From Marchantia polymorpha subsp. ruderalis (lineage: Eukaryota; Streptophyta; Marchantiopsida; Marchantiales; Marchantiaceae): a stretch of DNA of 64,000 nt. Each line of letters opens with the position of its first letter. Within the stretch, counting starts at the first letter, position 1. The notes below the pieces were generated by a model. It was not told where the DNA came from. It did no database searches and saw only the letters and a program-made list of their open reading frames with translations. A program made the translations under genes and the position numbers. Shown piece by piece: positions 52,300 to 62,710 of this stretch. The stretch is from contig AP031352.1 in the NCBI GenBank assembly GCA_037833965.1, positions 26,454,501 through 26,518,500 on the forward strand. Direction: 5' to 3'.

Positions 52300-52303
52300 T
52301 TTT
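52300..52303 (+). terminator. Pol III terminator of tRNA-Gly
   Basis: TTTT begins at the base after the discriminator, as usual for RNA polymerase III termination. Confidence 0.75.
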
Positions 52304-52385
52304 GCCCCGCCCACTTCTAAGCGAGTTGCCACAATCCACAGCCAATGTTCCGTGTCTGAATTCTTTCAGAATTTCGTAAAGCATC

Positions 52386-52390
52386 AAAAA
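52386..52390 (-). terminator. Pol III terminator of tRNA-Glu
   Basis: Five A residues on the plus strand, i.e. TTTTT on the minus strand, immediately follow the tRNA-Glu 3' end. Confidence 0.75.
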
Positions 52391-52463
52391 TTCCGTAACC
52401 GGGACTCGAACCCGGGTCGTCTGGGTGAAAGCCAGGTATCCTAACCATCTAGACTATTACGGA
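52391..52463 (-). tRNA. trnE-UUC: tRNA-Glu (anticodon UUC)
   Basis: A 73-nt cloverleaf on the minus strand without intron. The acceptor TCCGTAA pairs with TTACGGA, with discriminator A. The A-box is TAGTCTAGATGG. The anticodon stem CCTGG closes the loop CTTTCAC, giving UUC (glutamate). The T arm is CCGGGTTCGAGTCCCGG. It closely follows the usual plant nuclear tRNA-Glu. It converges on the tRNA-Gly gene, with 91 bp between their 3' ends. Confidence 0.95.
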
Positions 52464-52651
52464 TGATCTGATAAATAAATCTCTAAATAAATTATTAAAC
52501 TTACTACTGTTGCCCAGCTGTTGCAGACATTGGCGTTCCCTCGATACGAAGATAATCAGGTGTTGAAGATTGGACTTAGTATCATTCCTCTGATTAAGTG
52601 CTATCACTGGCTCTGTGAGCCAATCGTGGCTGCAAGTGGAGAAGCTGCTTC

Positions 52652-52951
52652 ATGGCTTTGCATGATTTACTGAAACGCTCAATCGAAATGAAGGGACGGA
52701 ATCGAGAGGAACCTGGCAAATTGTGCGAGATGCAGAAGCTGACCACGTACAGGAAGTGCGTAGACCCAGATAAAGAGCAGAGCAGCTTCTGTAGGTGTCG
52801 ACGATCCACAAATCGATCATCCATCCAACACTTTCTGAACTCCGATTCCCATCGGACACGGAAACTCGAGGTCGAACTCGATGGAATAGCTCCCACCGAA
52901 GTTGCAGAGCTGGATTTTGCAAGCAGTGTACTTCCGCCATCCACGAGGTAA
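52652..52951 (+). CDS. Unidentified 99-codon open frame
   Basis: An ATG-started frame of 99 codons, rich in charged residues, ends just after a donor-like GTAAAT, so it could be a lone exon. A second ATG-started frame of 96 codons runs opposite (52940-52650, minus). Neither shows a known domain, and the two cannot both be coding. It lies in the 3' flank of the TADA gene and may be untranslated. Confidence 0.15.
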   Translation: MALHDLLKRSIEMKGRNREEPGKLCEMQKLTTYRKCVDPDKEQSSFCRCRRSTNRSSIQHFLNSDSHRTRKLEVELDGIAPTEVAELDFASSVLPPSTR

Positions 52952-53046
52952 ATTCATGAGATGATTGTTAAAGATTTTTTTTTTCATATCAGGGAGACAG
53001 ATTCAAGGATTCAATTTCCAATTCCAATTCTGCCGCGAAGGTTTAG

Positions 53047-54177
53047 CTAGCCTAGAAGTCTTCTGAAGAGAACCCAAACTTCAAACGACAGCCACCATGG
53101 CTTCTTCTTGGCATTAGGAGCTTCGTCCTTTCTTCTCGACCGGAAGAATGTACGCATGATCATGGAACAATCATCGGAAAGAACTTCTCGACGCACTTCC
53201 ACAGATTTATGGAAGGGATGCTGCTGCTGCTGCAAGGAAGATTGTTCTGCTTCTCCATCGACATGTGATTCGCAGTTGGGGAACAGACTGACCCAGCTCC
53301 CGTCGGCACCGAGGAGCTTGTTGCGCGCGCCCCACACCACTCTCTTCACCCTGGCTTGCAGCAGAGCGCCCGCGCACATGGCGCACGGCTCCATCGTCAC
53401 GTAGATGCTCGCATCGGTGAGGCGCCAGTCGCCGTTCGTCTTCGACGCGCTGCGGATGCACAGCATTTCCGCGTGTGCGGTGGGATCTCCCTCCGCTTCC
53501 ACTCGGTTGAACGCTCGCGCGATGATTCTCCCGTTCTGCACGACGACGGCGCCCACGGGCACCTCCCCGAGACTGGCGGCCTTCTTGGCCTCCAGCAGCG
53601 CCTCCAGCATGAATTTCTCGTCCTCCACGTCGTTCCACTGACACTGCGTCGTCTGCTTCTCTTCGTCCCTTGAGCGACCCGCACCTCTAACCACAGTCCT
53701 AGCTCTCGGGAATTCGCCCCCGCTGCTTGTTGATGATTCCTCTTCAGACTCTTGCTCTCGATGGCCCCGTCTGCCTCTTGCTCTCGGTTCGACATCGTCG
53801 GTGCAGCTGCTTACCTTCTGCTTCTCGTCAGAAATCGCTGCCTTCGAGTAACTCTGCTGCTCATTTCCAAGAGGGTCGTCGCCCCCGCCGACGTCTTTCA
53901 AGTCGGCGCTTGCACTGGACCGACCGCCATTTGTCCCGATGGAGGAGTAAAGCTCGAAGCGCACCCCCTCGAAAAGGCCAATCAGTTCCAGGAATGGCGC
54001 ATGTGGACTGGTCTTCACGGACTCTTGAACAGAGACGAGCAGTCGTCGGGGATGTTGTTTCCTGTACGCAGCAGCATACTTTGCCCTCGATGCTACAGCC
54101 TTGCAGTTTCCCCCGACGATTCGCTTCAGCAGCTCTGCTCGTGCGAGTAGCGCTGGAGTGAACGTCAATGTGTCCAT
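53047..54177 (-). CDS. TADA: Plastid-type tRNA adenosine deaminase (TADA)
   Basis: A 376-residue intronless frame from the ATG at 54177. The N-terminal 200 residues are basic and serine-rich with no domain, suitable for plastid targeting plus linker. The C-terminal half is the TadA/CMP-dCMP deaminase fold: GEVPVGAVVVQNGRIIARAF, then the zinc site H235-A-E237 and PCAMC with C265 and C268. The H-to-C spacings of 30 and 33 residues are those of E. coli TadA (H57, C87, C90). It continues KRVVWGARNKLLGADGSWV. The enzyme deaminates A34 to inosine in the ACG anticodon of chloroplast tRNA-Arg. The Arabidopsis protein is above 1300 residues as I recall, so this version is unusually compact. Further 5' exons are not excluded but not seen. 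Confidence 0.9.
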   Translation of the reverse strand: MDTLTFTPALLARAELLKRIVGGNCKAVASRAKYAAAYRKQHPRRLLVSVQESVKTSPHAPFLELIGLFEGVRFELYSSIGTNGGRSSASADLKDVGGGDDPLGNEQQSYSKAAISDEKQKVSSCTDDVEPRARGRRGHREQESEEESSTSSGGEFPRARTVVRGAGRSRDEEKQTTQCQWNDVEDEKFMLEALLEAKKAASLGEVPVGAVVVQNGRIIARAFNRVEAEGDPTAHAEMLCIRSASKTNGDWRLTDASIYVTMEPCAMCAGALLQARVKRVVWGARNKLLGADGSWVSLFPNCESHVDGEAEQSSLQQQQHPFHKSVEVRREVLSDDCSMIMRTFFRSRRKDEAPNAKKKPWWLSFEVWVLFRRLLG

Positions 54178-54935
54178 ATCCCGTTCTTAGGAAAATCGTC
54201 GAGAGATGCGGTCCTCTCATACATTTCTTGAGTACGGCGCCATCCTCGTTTTGCCAGAGGCAGCCAAGCAGATTGTCCTTGTAAGCCTCGAAGCGCCGAG
54301 GATTCCTTTCTACCTCATTAGAAAAGCTGGATCAGCGTCGTATCTTCACATTCTCCTCAAGGGTTGTACGCCGGCTTTGTATGAAACTGGGACAAGACCT
54401 CAGTATGTAAAACCTGTCCACAGATGCCGAGCGTTTGGATTCCCGAGAGCTGGGAAGGCGATTACAGAATAGAGGAGATTTGGCCCTTCGAGTTCCATTC
54501 ACCGCCGACTAAGCAGCACAAAGATACACCGAAGGGGGTTTGAGAGGCTGGAGACCTATTACTACATCTGGGCGTCCCTCACGCTCTCTTGTCATACCTC
54601 ACCACTCCCGGGCATTAATGATTAAGGCCCGGGAGTGGAGCTTTCACGGAAGGTGAGGTACAACAAGATGATTAACGATTATGCGCGCTACCTGTAGTCG
54701 TCTTCCCAGAGCTCTGATTCTTTTCTCTTAAAATTTGGGTCCATGTTTTGTGGGAGACGCTGCCTTCTGACTCGACTTCGGACGCTTCTTTATGTAGGAG
54801 TGATAAAGGGAGGACTCCACCTGCGGATCTTGTGAGGCTCTGTCTCCCAGCCTCTGATGTTCGGAGACATGCATCTGGACATCGACTCTTGTTGTCTGAA
54901 CTCTTGATCTAACAATGAAACGGTATTGCGATTAA
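54178..54935. other. Upstream region of TADA with nested inverted repeat
   Basis: Leader/promoter side of the minus-strand TADA gene. A plus-strand frame at 54206-54472 has no domain. A nested inverted repeat occupies 54594-54660 (listed separately). AT-rich DNA begins near 54900. Confidence 0.5.
54594..54660. repeat. Nested inverted repeat
   Basis: CCACTCCCGGGC (54602-54613) and its exact complement GCCCGGGAGTGG (54627-54638) flank the AT-rich loop ATTAATGATTAAG. A second pair, TACCTCACC (54594-54602) and GGTGAGGTA (54652-54660), brackets them. It could be a small fold-back element or a regulatory palindrome near the TADA promoter. Confidence 0.7.
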
Positions 54936-57420
54936 TTGTTTATAATCCTCACGGTTAAAATCTCACTATTTTCTTCAACATTTGAGATTTCATTATTGTT
55001 GTCTGAGTATCATCATCTAATAACGTCATCTAATAACATGGAGTTCAAGGTGCAAAAGATGATTAAGAGCACGTTAAATATCGTCATCGTTTTAAGAGTT
55101 GCCTTCACAACCTCAGCAAGGAGCATTGTGATCTCAGGATTTAATTTCATTCAGATTTACCTCGTATGGATTTTTGTAGCTCATCATGATTTTAGAAAAA
55201 AAAGATTTATTTATATGATAGTTTCACAAACAAACTCTCACACAATCTTTCCACTCATCACTCAAATCCAATCATTCAATGACACTCCAAGATATGTAAT
55301 TTAATATGTTATTGATGGAAAAAAATTTCACACAATGAATACTCCAATTTTGCTTGGAAGTATACTTTCTATCTCTTTATTTAAACAACTTGAAAAATTA
55401 CGATAATAATATATGATAATTATTATCTAACTTAATTTTACTAAGAAAATTGTTGATAGGTTTGACTAATTTTCATTAGGTGTTAATATGTCATTGATAT
55501 CTTTAACTTTCTTGAAGTTTTCTTATCCCTAGCTTGAGATGATGACATGTCATTTGAAATCTTGACATTTTTTTTCTTTAGTTAATTTTCTTGGATTACT
55601 CGACATTCTAGAATTTTTATTTGTCACTAATTCAACTTTAGATAAAATTTAGTTATACTAAAATTTAGTTTAATTAATTCATAGAAACGTCACAATGGAC
55701 AATTTCATGTGTGCAACGGAAAAAAATGACGGTCATAAATTCAGAAATAGAAAGATATGATATAATCAAATAAAATAAACCTTGTAATTATCTACTCGAA
55801 GAAAACAAGTCAAAGACAAGCTAAATGCTACTTGTTTGGACAAGACAATAAAATCTAAAACATTCTTTTATAACAACAATAGAAATATGTTAAGAATACA
55901 CAAGTATAACAATATATGTATGTTAAAAGATATTATTATCTTTGGTCTAGTCAATTTTATTAATTTTGAAATCGAGATGTAAATAGTTGATAAGATTATG
56001 GTAAAATACATAAGCATGACAATCTATTTATGTTAAAAGGCAATACCATCTTTGAAAAAATATATTTTACTAAATATTAATTTGCACTAACTCATGTATG
56101 GTAAAAAAGCATTATCATCTTTGATGAAAAATATTAGATTAAATATTTAGGTGCAATGTTTCATGTATGGTAGAGAAGCATTATCATCTTTGCTTAAATG
56201 TATTTTACTAAATAATGAATTGCAACGACTCATGTATGTCATTTTAGTATATGACAATTGAGTAATATCTACTTGATACTCCTTGGCAATAGAAATGTGT
56301 TACCAGTCATAGATAAACTTGATGAAATAGTAAGAATATTATGATGTGAACAAACATCATAGAAAAATCTTTAGTGTTTGAATTCATAGTGTAAGAAAGT
56401 TATGAAAATATGTACATAGTGATGTTTGAAGGTCTGTTCTAAAAATATCACTATCTGGAAAATTAAACATAGTATCATTTATTTATGAATATTATTGTGC
56501 GGATTTATGTTTTGACACAAAATTCTAAAGTTTTTACAATTCTCAAAAGTTGGAAATTCCAAGTTAAAATCAAATTAGACATAAGGTGAAAAATCTACTT
56601 ACTAAAGAATAATAAGTATTATGTTTTTTGGCAATTTACAAGTTAATTCAAAGAAAAGTACATTTGTCATCTCATCAATTTTATGCTTTGCAAAGGAATA
56701 TTTATACTGAAAAACTCAATTGATCTGTGTTGAAAAAGATACAAAGTATGTTATGCCAATTCAATGTATCATATATATTTTGGATAAAGTTTGTCAATAG
56801 CATAATACGCTTGGTACTTTTTTAATCCTTGTTGTGACTTAAAATCCTTTACATCATTTAAAATGAGACGTAAATGGATGATTGATTATAATTTTTCAAA
56901 AAAAATGTTATATCATTTATCCTTTCATACATAAAAGTTTTTTTACCAAATCATAAAACATTAAAAAATATTATTTTTATAAATATGATTGTGGTGAAGA
57001 ATTATATGCTATATAATACAATAGCTTGTAATATTATTGGTAGTAGGTATTTCATTGTGATGAGCATACTTCACTAGAAAAAAAAGATTTAGTGCACTCC
57101 TTCACTAATACAAATAATGATTAGATGTGATTTGATCACTATAAATTTAATCATGTGAAAAAATGGAAATTTCTAATACAATCAAAGCAAATTTTTGAAG
57201 AAAAAAAATTAAATAGCAAGTTATTGTTGGTGAATTTCAAATATACAATGAAGATCATTGGATTGGATGAATGAAGCTTCTACCAGGTATAAAATATGAT
57301 GTGATTGATTCAATTTTTTATCTTATGATATTGACATTGATGATAATGATGTAAAAACATGATCTTGAAAAAGAACCTTAACTTTTATATAGAGCATCAA
57401 TTTTCTATCACTATGTTTGA
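54936..57420. other. AT-rich block, decayed mobile DNA likely
   Basis: Strongly AT-rich. The longest frame (54936-55304, plus) has no domain and starts at a TTG. A minisatellite occupies about 55913-56240. The remainder has dense stops; parts just before 57421 may belong to the copia relict but could not be aligned. Confidence 0.5.
55913..56238. repeat. Minisatellite with 69-bp period
   Basis: The motif (T)CATGTATG-like + GTTAAAAG/GGTAAAAA + ATTATCATCTTTG recurs with starts at 56023, 56092, 56161 and 56230, an exact 69-bp spacing. A more distant copy sits 110 bp before the first. Units are diverged in their second halves. Confidence 0.75.
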
Positions 57421-57700
57421 GTGAAATTGCTTTACAGCATGAGATGCATAACAAGACCTGAAGTTAGTGGTTTTTAGTTAAGCTAATAAAGCTTAACTAA
57501 AAATCAACGCTTTGTTGATAGCTAGTAGATATACAAGCTGAAAGACAATCCAATTGAGTATATCATTTTCAAAAAAATATATTTCAAAACCCGGTTGGTG
57601 GTTACAATTTTTTGTTTATTTGAAGCAAAATATGCTCTAATTTAACTAGTATGTGCATTTTGCAAAATATCTAATCTGGTTTCAAATAATATGAATATAA
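57421..57700 (+). mobile_element. Ty1/copia relict, copy 1 (end of RT to RNase H)
   Basis: The frame VKLLYSMRCITRPEVSGF (57421-57474) matches the SLMYxMVCTRPDIAY block after the copia reverse transcriptase. About 85 bp later, ISFSKK (57560 on) and LFEAKYALI (57619-57642) match the RNase H stretch ISWxSKKQ...(S)EAEYxAL. Stops and frame changes interrupt it, so it is dead. A 14-bp inverted repeat (57471-57484 with 57490-57503) lies inside. Confidence 0.55.
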
Positions 57701-57801
57701 TTACAACAATTTTTTAGATTGTTGTAATTACATGAAACGACTACTTGATATTCAGAAAAAAAATTAAAATATTTTGATTTGTAGATTGTTGTAATCATTA
57801 T

Positions 57802-58600
57802 ATGGATTGGAGCAAACTCTTAGAAAGTAAAATGCAAAGTTTGATGAGTTCATTAAAACACAAATTTTTTACGAAGTGTGCATTTTCATATACATACATG
57901 AAAAATATAAATAATAAGATAAAATTTATTATTCTTGTATCTTATGCTGATGACATGCTTATCTTGTCAAACATTTATGTTGATTAAGTAATCATATTAG
58001 ATACTAAACTCTCTTTCATATAACAAATAGAACGTAAAATGGATGTGAAATGTTAACCTAATTAAGAATAATGTGACCAATCCAACACACCAAACTAATT
58101 TGCCATTTCTTGTGGACCTTAATGTTGCAAAAGTCTAACTAAACTTTTGCGATTCAAGCGTCTTTACAAAATTTTATGCACCGGAATCTTGGGTTAGAGC
58201 TTAGTTTAGAGAAATTCAATCACACATCAACAAATACAAGAATCAACTTAAATCTGCATTCAAGATGAAAAATTTGACTAAATTGAAGAGTTTGTTATGG
58301 ATAGATGCTCATAAAGATTTGAAGAAGAAAAATCTATGATTAAGTGAAGACAAGTATATACTACATGTGCTTTACAAGTTTAACATGGCAAATAGTAAAA
58401 AATCTTGAGTGTTTTGGAAGCGCGTTTAAACTTTACGCAGCTCAAATTCCAATTTATGACTCTTGAATAAAATTTTTTTTATCAATTTTTGATGACAAAG
58501 CCATGAGCAGCCTCATGTATTTGATGGTGTGCATAGTACAATATGTTAATATGGCTTTGAGATTTTGCATGCAGAGCACTAATTAAATTTCACTAGCAAT
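57802..58600 (+). mobile_element. Ty1/copia relict, copy 2 (reverse transcriptase)
   Basis: Three pieces appear in the order expected of a copia reverse transcriptase. FIILVSYADDMLILSN (around 57925-57972) is the catalytic YVDD region with YADD in place of YVDD. LKSAFKMKNLTKLKSLLWID and the following LSEDKYILHVLYKFNM (about 58245-58390) match LKxxFEMKDLGxxxxILGM and LSQxxYIxxxLxxFxM. DKAMSSLMYLMVC (58494-58532) matches the SLMYxMVCTRPD block. In-frame stops separate them. Because this block also occurs at 57421, two copies or a duplication are present. No LTR was found. Confidence 0.75.
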
Positions 58601-60210
58601 TACTTTATGTCTTTAAATTTATTCTATCATGTTCTGGCTAAGGCTTGGTTTTGTTAACTCTAGTTTAAAGAAAATCTTATGTTAGATTTTTTTCTAGAAC
58701 TTTTAGCATAATGATTTTATAGAATATAAAAGTTATAGATTTCATGATATGAGACGATGTAACTATAGTTAGAAATTAATTATGCTATTTTGATAACTAA
58801 GTTTAATTCATCTCTAGTTAATGAAGCTGATTAAATTCCCACAAAAAAAATTGTCAAAATTTACTCTTAGTAATTTTTTTTTGTTCCCTATGATGTATTC
58901 GTATGAATGTATCATGTTTTTCTTATTGACATATGTGCTTGTGTGTTTTCAATGATTTTGGTAATTTCACATAACATATATTTTATAATCATTAATTTAA
59001 CATTAAATTAACAAAATTTATTGTTGTATGATTCAATCTTCTAAATTTTTGTAAAAATAAAAAAGCACATAAGAATGTGCAATGGTTTTTTATTGTGATA
59101 TTGAATAATTTCATCATTCATTATATTCTATTTTTCTTACTAGAAAAATTTTATACTAAATGTATCAACATCTCACATGTCAAATATTTGAAATTCTTAT
59201 ATTATACATAATATTTTTCAATTTGACAAGATTTAATTCATAAATATTTATATATTATGTGTTAATACAAAAAGCTGCAATCAAACTAATTTTTTTCGTA
59301 AAGATTGAATTTTTCTGCAATTTTCAAGAAAAAAGTTAATTTATAATCTATTTTTTTCACTCCTTCCAACTTTTTAGCCTTATATTTTTATCTATGTCAT
59401 ATAAATTTAACTTTGCAAATATGTTAGTCAAAACAATTACATTTTTTATACAAATGTTAATGATCATACATAAAAAGAAACGTAAGAAAATATGAAAAAA
59501 CTTAATTCAAGTAAGAAAATGAAGAGAACAGATCTTAATGTTTGTTAGAATCAAATGCTAACACGGAAAGTAGTTCTCATGTATATTAAATCTTTTAATA
59601 TCAAAATACAACATACATGAAACTACAAATGATGGAATAATTTTTAGTGTAAGCATATTGAGTAAAAAAATAGTGGAATAATATGGCAAATAAAGTCTTT
59701 CAAAGTTGTGATACTTATATTATAGTCAACATATACTACAATTCAAAATGAACAGCCTTCCCAAAAAAACAAAGATTGTTTTTTTGACAAGATGTTTGAT
59801 TGTTTTTTTACTTTGATATATCTTTTCATCATATTTCGATGTCATTTCCAAAGAGAAAAAAATATTATGGGTGAATCAAAGAGCATGAATTTATTGCTAC
59901 GTAATCCACCATCAGGAAGATTCTGATGGTTTGTGGTACTTTTACCTCTACATAATCTTGTAGATGTTGTTCAAATGTATATCCTTGAATTGAAATTCTT
60001 ACTAGCTGTTTTTTCTAATGTAAGATATCAAGGCAGTGAATTACAGTAACTTGCAAAAATATGTTTCTCTCTCCCACTCTGGTCTCTCGGTTCTATGTAT
60101 GTGCTTTCACCTTTGATGGAAATTTTTGACATCTTGGACTTATGAAGGTTTTCCTTCACCTGCAACACTCTTGTCTTGGAGTCAACCTTCCAACTTTATT
60201 TTATTTTTTT
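58601..60210. other. AT-rich block without supported genes
   Basis: AT-rich with dense stop codons. No domain seen beyond the copia relict. Composition rises near 60060 where CT-rich repeats begin. Confidence 0.5.
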
Positions 60211-60438
60211 CTCTTTTGTATGACGTCTTCTTTTCTTTCTTCTTCTTTCTTTTTTAGGGCTTTTTTGATTTCTTCAATCTCGTGATACTTCTCTTCATCG
60301 TTCATCTTTTTCTCCTTTTCTTTCTCCTCACTTGTTTGGAATTCTTTTTCCCTCTCTTGTATGACGTTTTCTTTTCTTTCTTCTTCTTTCTTTGGTAGGG
60401 CTTTTTTGATTTCTTCAAGATCGTGATACCTCTCTTAA
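60211..60438. repeat. 141-bp tandem duplication, possibly coding
   Basis: A CT-rich segment starting TGACGTCTTCTTTTC at 60221 is repeated as TGACGTTTTCTTTTC at 60362, and CGTGATAC at 60281 recurs at 60422: a constant 141-bp offset. On the minus strand one frame stays open through both copies and reads EEIKKALxKKEEERKExVIQ twice, a likely coiled coil of 47-residue units. A multiple of three suggests selection for coding, perhaps as the end of the lysine-rich gene next to it, but purine-rich repeats stay open easily. Confidence 0.5.
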
Positions 60439-60442
60439 TCGT

Positions 60443-61074
60443 CTATGTTTTTCTCCTTTTTGCAGGTTTCTTCTTGTTTCTGGTTGCAACTGCAGGTTTC
60501 TTCCTCTTTCTGGTTGAAACTGCAGGTTTCTTCCGTTTCTGGGTGCGTACATCATCCTCCTCATCGCTTTCTGTCTCTGTTCTTCTCGACGAACCTCCAG
60601 AAGAACTGTTTGAGTCTTCCGACTCAGCCGACGAACCTCCATAATAACTGTCTGAGTATTCCGACTCAGCCGACGAACCTCCAGAATAACTGTCTGAGTA
60701 TTCCGACTCAGACGACGAACCTCCAGAAGATCTGTCTGAGTATTCCGACTCAGTCGAGTTGTTCTTTCTGGTTGCAACTGCAGGTTTCTTCCTCTTTCTG
60801 GTTGAAACTGCAGGTTTCTTTCTGGTTGAAACTGCAGGTTTCTTCCTCTTTCTGGTTGAAACTGGCTTTCTAGGAGAGAGAAGAACTAGAGAAGGACTGT
60901 CTGACGGTTCCGAGGGCTTTTTTGATTTCCTCACTTGTTTCGTTCTCTTTTCTCCTCTCTTCTTTGGCGTTTTCTTCACTTGTTTCGCTTGTTTGGTTTT
61001 GTCTTGTTTGGTTTTGTACTTTGGGCGGCTGATCCTGCGACGTAATTCCGTACGTTCAGAGATCTGTCGACCTC
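60443..61074 (-). CDS. Terminal exon with basic and acidic repeat tail, unidentified protein
   Basis: After an acceptor-like GAAAAGTAG the frame begins GGRQISERTELRRRISRPKY and continues to a stop after KKPAKRRKT. The middle has four copies of a 14-residue acidic unit (42-bp period from 60588 to about 60757) of the type SYSGGSSAESEYSD. On both sides are KRKKPAVSTR-type basic repeats. The composition suggests a nuclear or chromatin-binding tail with many phosphorylation sites. It has no known domain. Upstream exon candidates lie to the right (61258-62710), but their phases do not yet join. Confidence 0.45.
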
Positions 61075-61257
61075 CTACTTTTCAATTTCATACAATCTGT
61101 AACATGTCTAAATTATAGCAGTAATATAGGTTCCAAATGTTACAAGCAATCATAGATGAGGTATATTCACTTTCACCTGAAATTATGTTGCTTACATCAC
61201 ACATATTTTAGTGTAATAGTGTAATGTCCCAAGAGTTTGCGGATCTTCAAGCCGTAC

Positions 61258-62710
61258 CTTGCTCGAAAGATATGATCTCATAGACATGGTCAACAAGTAA
61301 AGCAAAATCTTATCCTGAGGAGAAAGGAGAAACATTTCGGATAAAAGTCCTCTGCATAATGTTGTCATATAATCATTGACAGTAGTCAACGTATCTGATC
61401 ATATCCATATCTGTCTCAGAACGATTTCTATCCGTGTCTACATGTCTTTACTTTCTTCATGGATATCTCAGCTTTTACATCTGTAAATCTCAACTAAATA
61501 TGCTGCAGAATTTGTCTATGCAAAACTCCATTACGAAAGTGCAAAACTGCAAGTTAACTAGTCGTCAAATTGAACGGACTTGATCATTGCTTGAGAATAG
61601 AGAAGAGATCTCTATGATAGACAAATTCACTCAGATGATATTTGGCCTTGGCTACATAACAGCTGCCACTTAAACTCGCAAGGCGGAAAATTTCTTCAAA
61701 AACGATCTTGTAAGAAAAAGTTAACTTTGCCCGACAAAAATTCATTTGCGTGTCAGACAACTTGTTCTACATCCATGAGCGCCTATCTGAGTACGATGCA
61801 CACAAATTATCCAGATTGATTGTTTTAGTGCGATTTGTGAGCACTTACATGTATGTACAATATTGACATAAGATTAAAATCAAGCCACACATTGACAACC
61901 TTGTGTACTACCCACAACCCCAATCGCCTACATAATGTCTGTACATCGACTGTAAAGTCGTCTTTATTCAAGTGATTTCTAATCTATTATAGACTTGAAG
62001 TCCGTCTTACCTTACTTTGACTGTGGCTTTACTCTACATAAGACCTGTTCATGTGCAATTCCATTAGAGCAGTGAACTCACAAATTTTAAAAAGTATGTA
62101 AAATAAAGGCCATAGCTCACAGTCGGGGCACTAGCACGGATCAACGAAAAACAGAAGATGAATAATATAGTAGAAAGTGAAATCCAGTGAAGACTCACTA
62201 ACATCACGTTTCTCTATTTCTAAACAGAAGGAAAAAATTACAAACCTCTATCAATGTTTCTGTTCCTAAACTGGGCGTGTAAGTGTTTTGAACAATTGAT
62301 ATCATGGCGTAGCAATATATATCCAGAAGGCAAGCGCTTGTAGGATTAATCGAAGTAATCAGGTATGAGAAGGGACAATGTCTAGCAGATGTATTGACTA
62401 CAAACTGTGCAACATGTAGACAAGAAACTGCAGATACCACTCGTCTCCATTTTCAATACTACCCACTCAGACATTCTCACTGGCATCAACCTGGGAAAGA
62501 TGGATGAAGAATACCAGACAGTTCAGGTAGTTGAACTCACCGGTCTTTAAGTGGTGCGAAGGGTACATCTGTATCAGAGTCGCAGAGTTTCAAGGTTACT
62601 TGCACAGTTATAGAAATGCAATTGAAGATCACATGCAAAAATATACACAAGTTTGTACATACAACAGGAGGTGGATTAGATGGTGAAGCCTCTAAATTTT
62701 GAGTGCTCAT
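61258..62710 (-). CDS. Candidate 5' exons of the repeat-tail gene, unidentified
   Basis: An ATG at 62710 opens 16 codons (MSTQNLEASPSNPPPV) ending at donor GTATGT (62662). A following stretch reads TDVPFAPLKDR, then, across an intron ending CCCAG, LMPVRMSEW in a compatible phase. About 62336-62246 encodes LPSGYILLRHDINCSKHLHA before a GTTTGT donor. A 57-nt exon (61314-61258) reads DKILLYLLTMSMRSYLSSK between TTTCTCCTCAG and GTACGG. These look like real exons by their splice signals, but I do not recognise the family and not all junctions are settled. Confidence 0.35.

Noticed and set aside
53207-53795. Arginine-rich minus-strand frames overlapping TADA
   Set aside because: Out-of-frame readings of the deaminase exon, which has intact zinc-site residues in its own frame.
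54936-55304. 122-codon frame in AT-rich DNA
   Set aside because: Begins at a TTG, has no domain and lies in a decayed repeat region.
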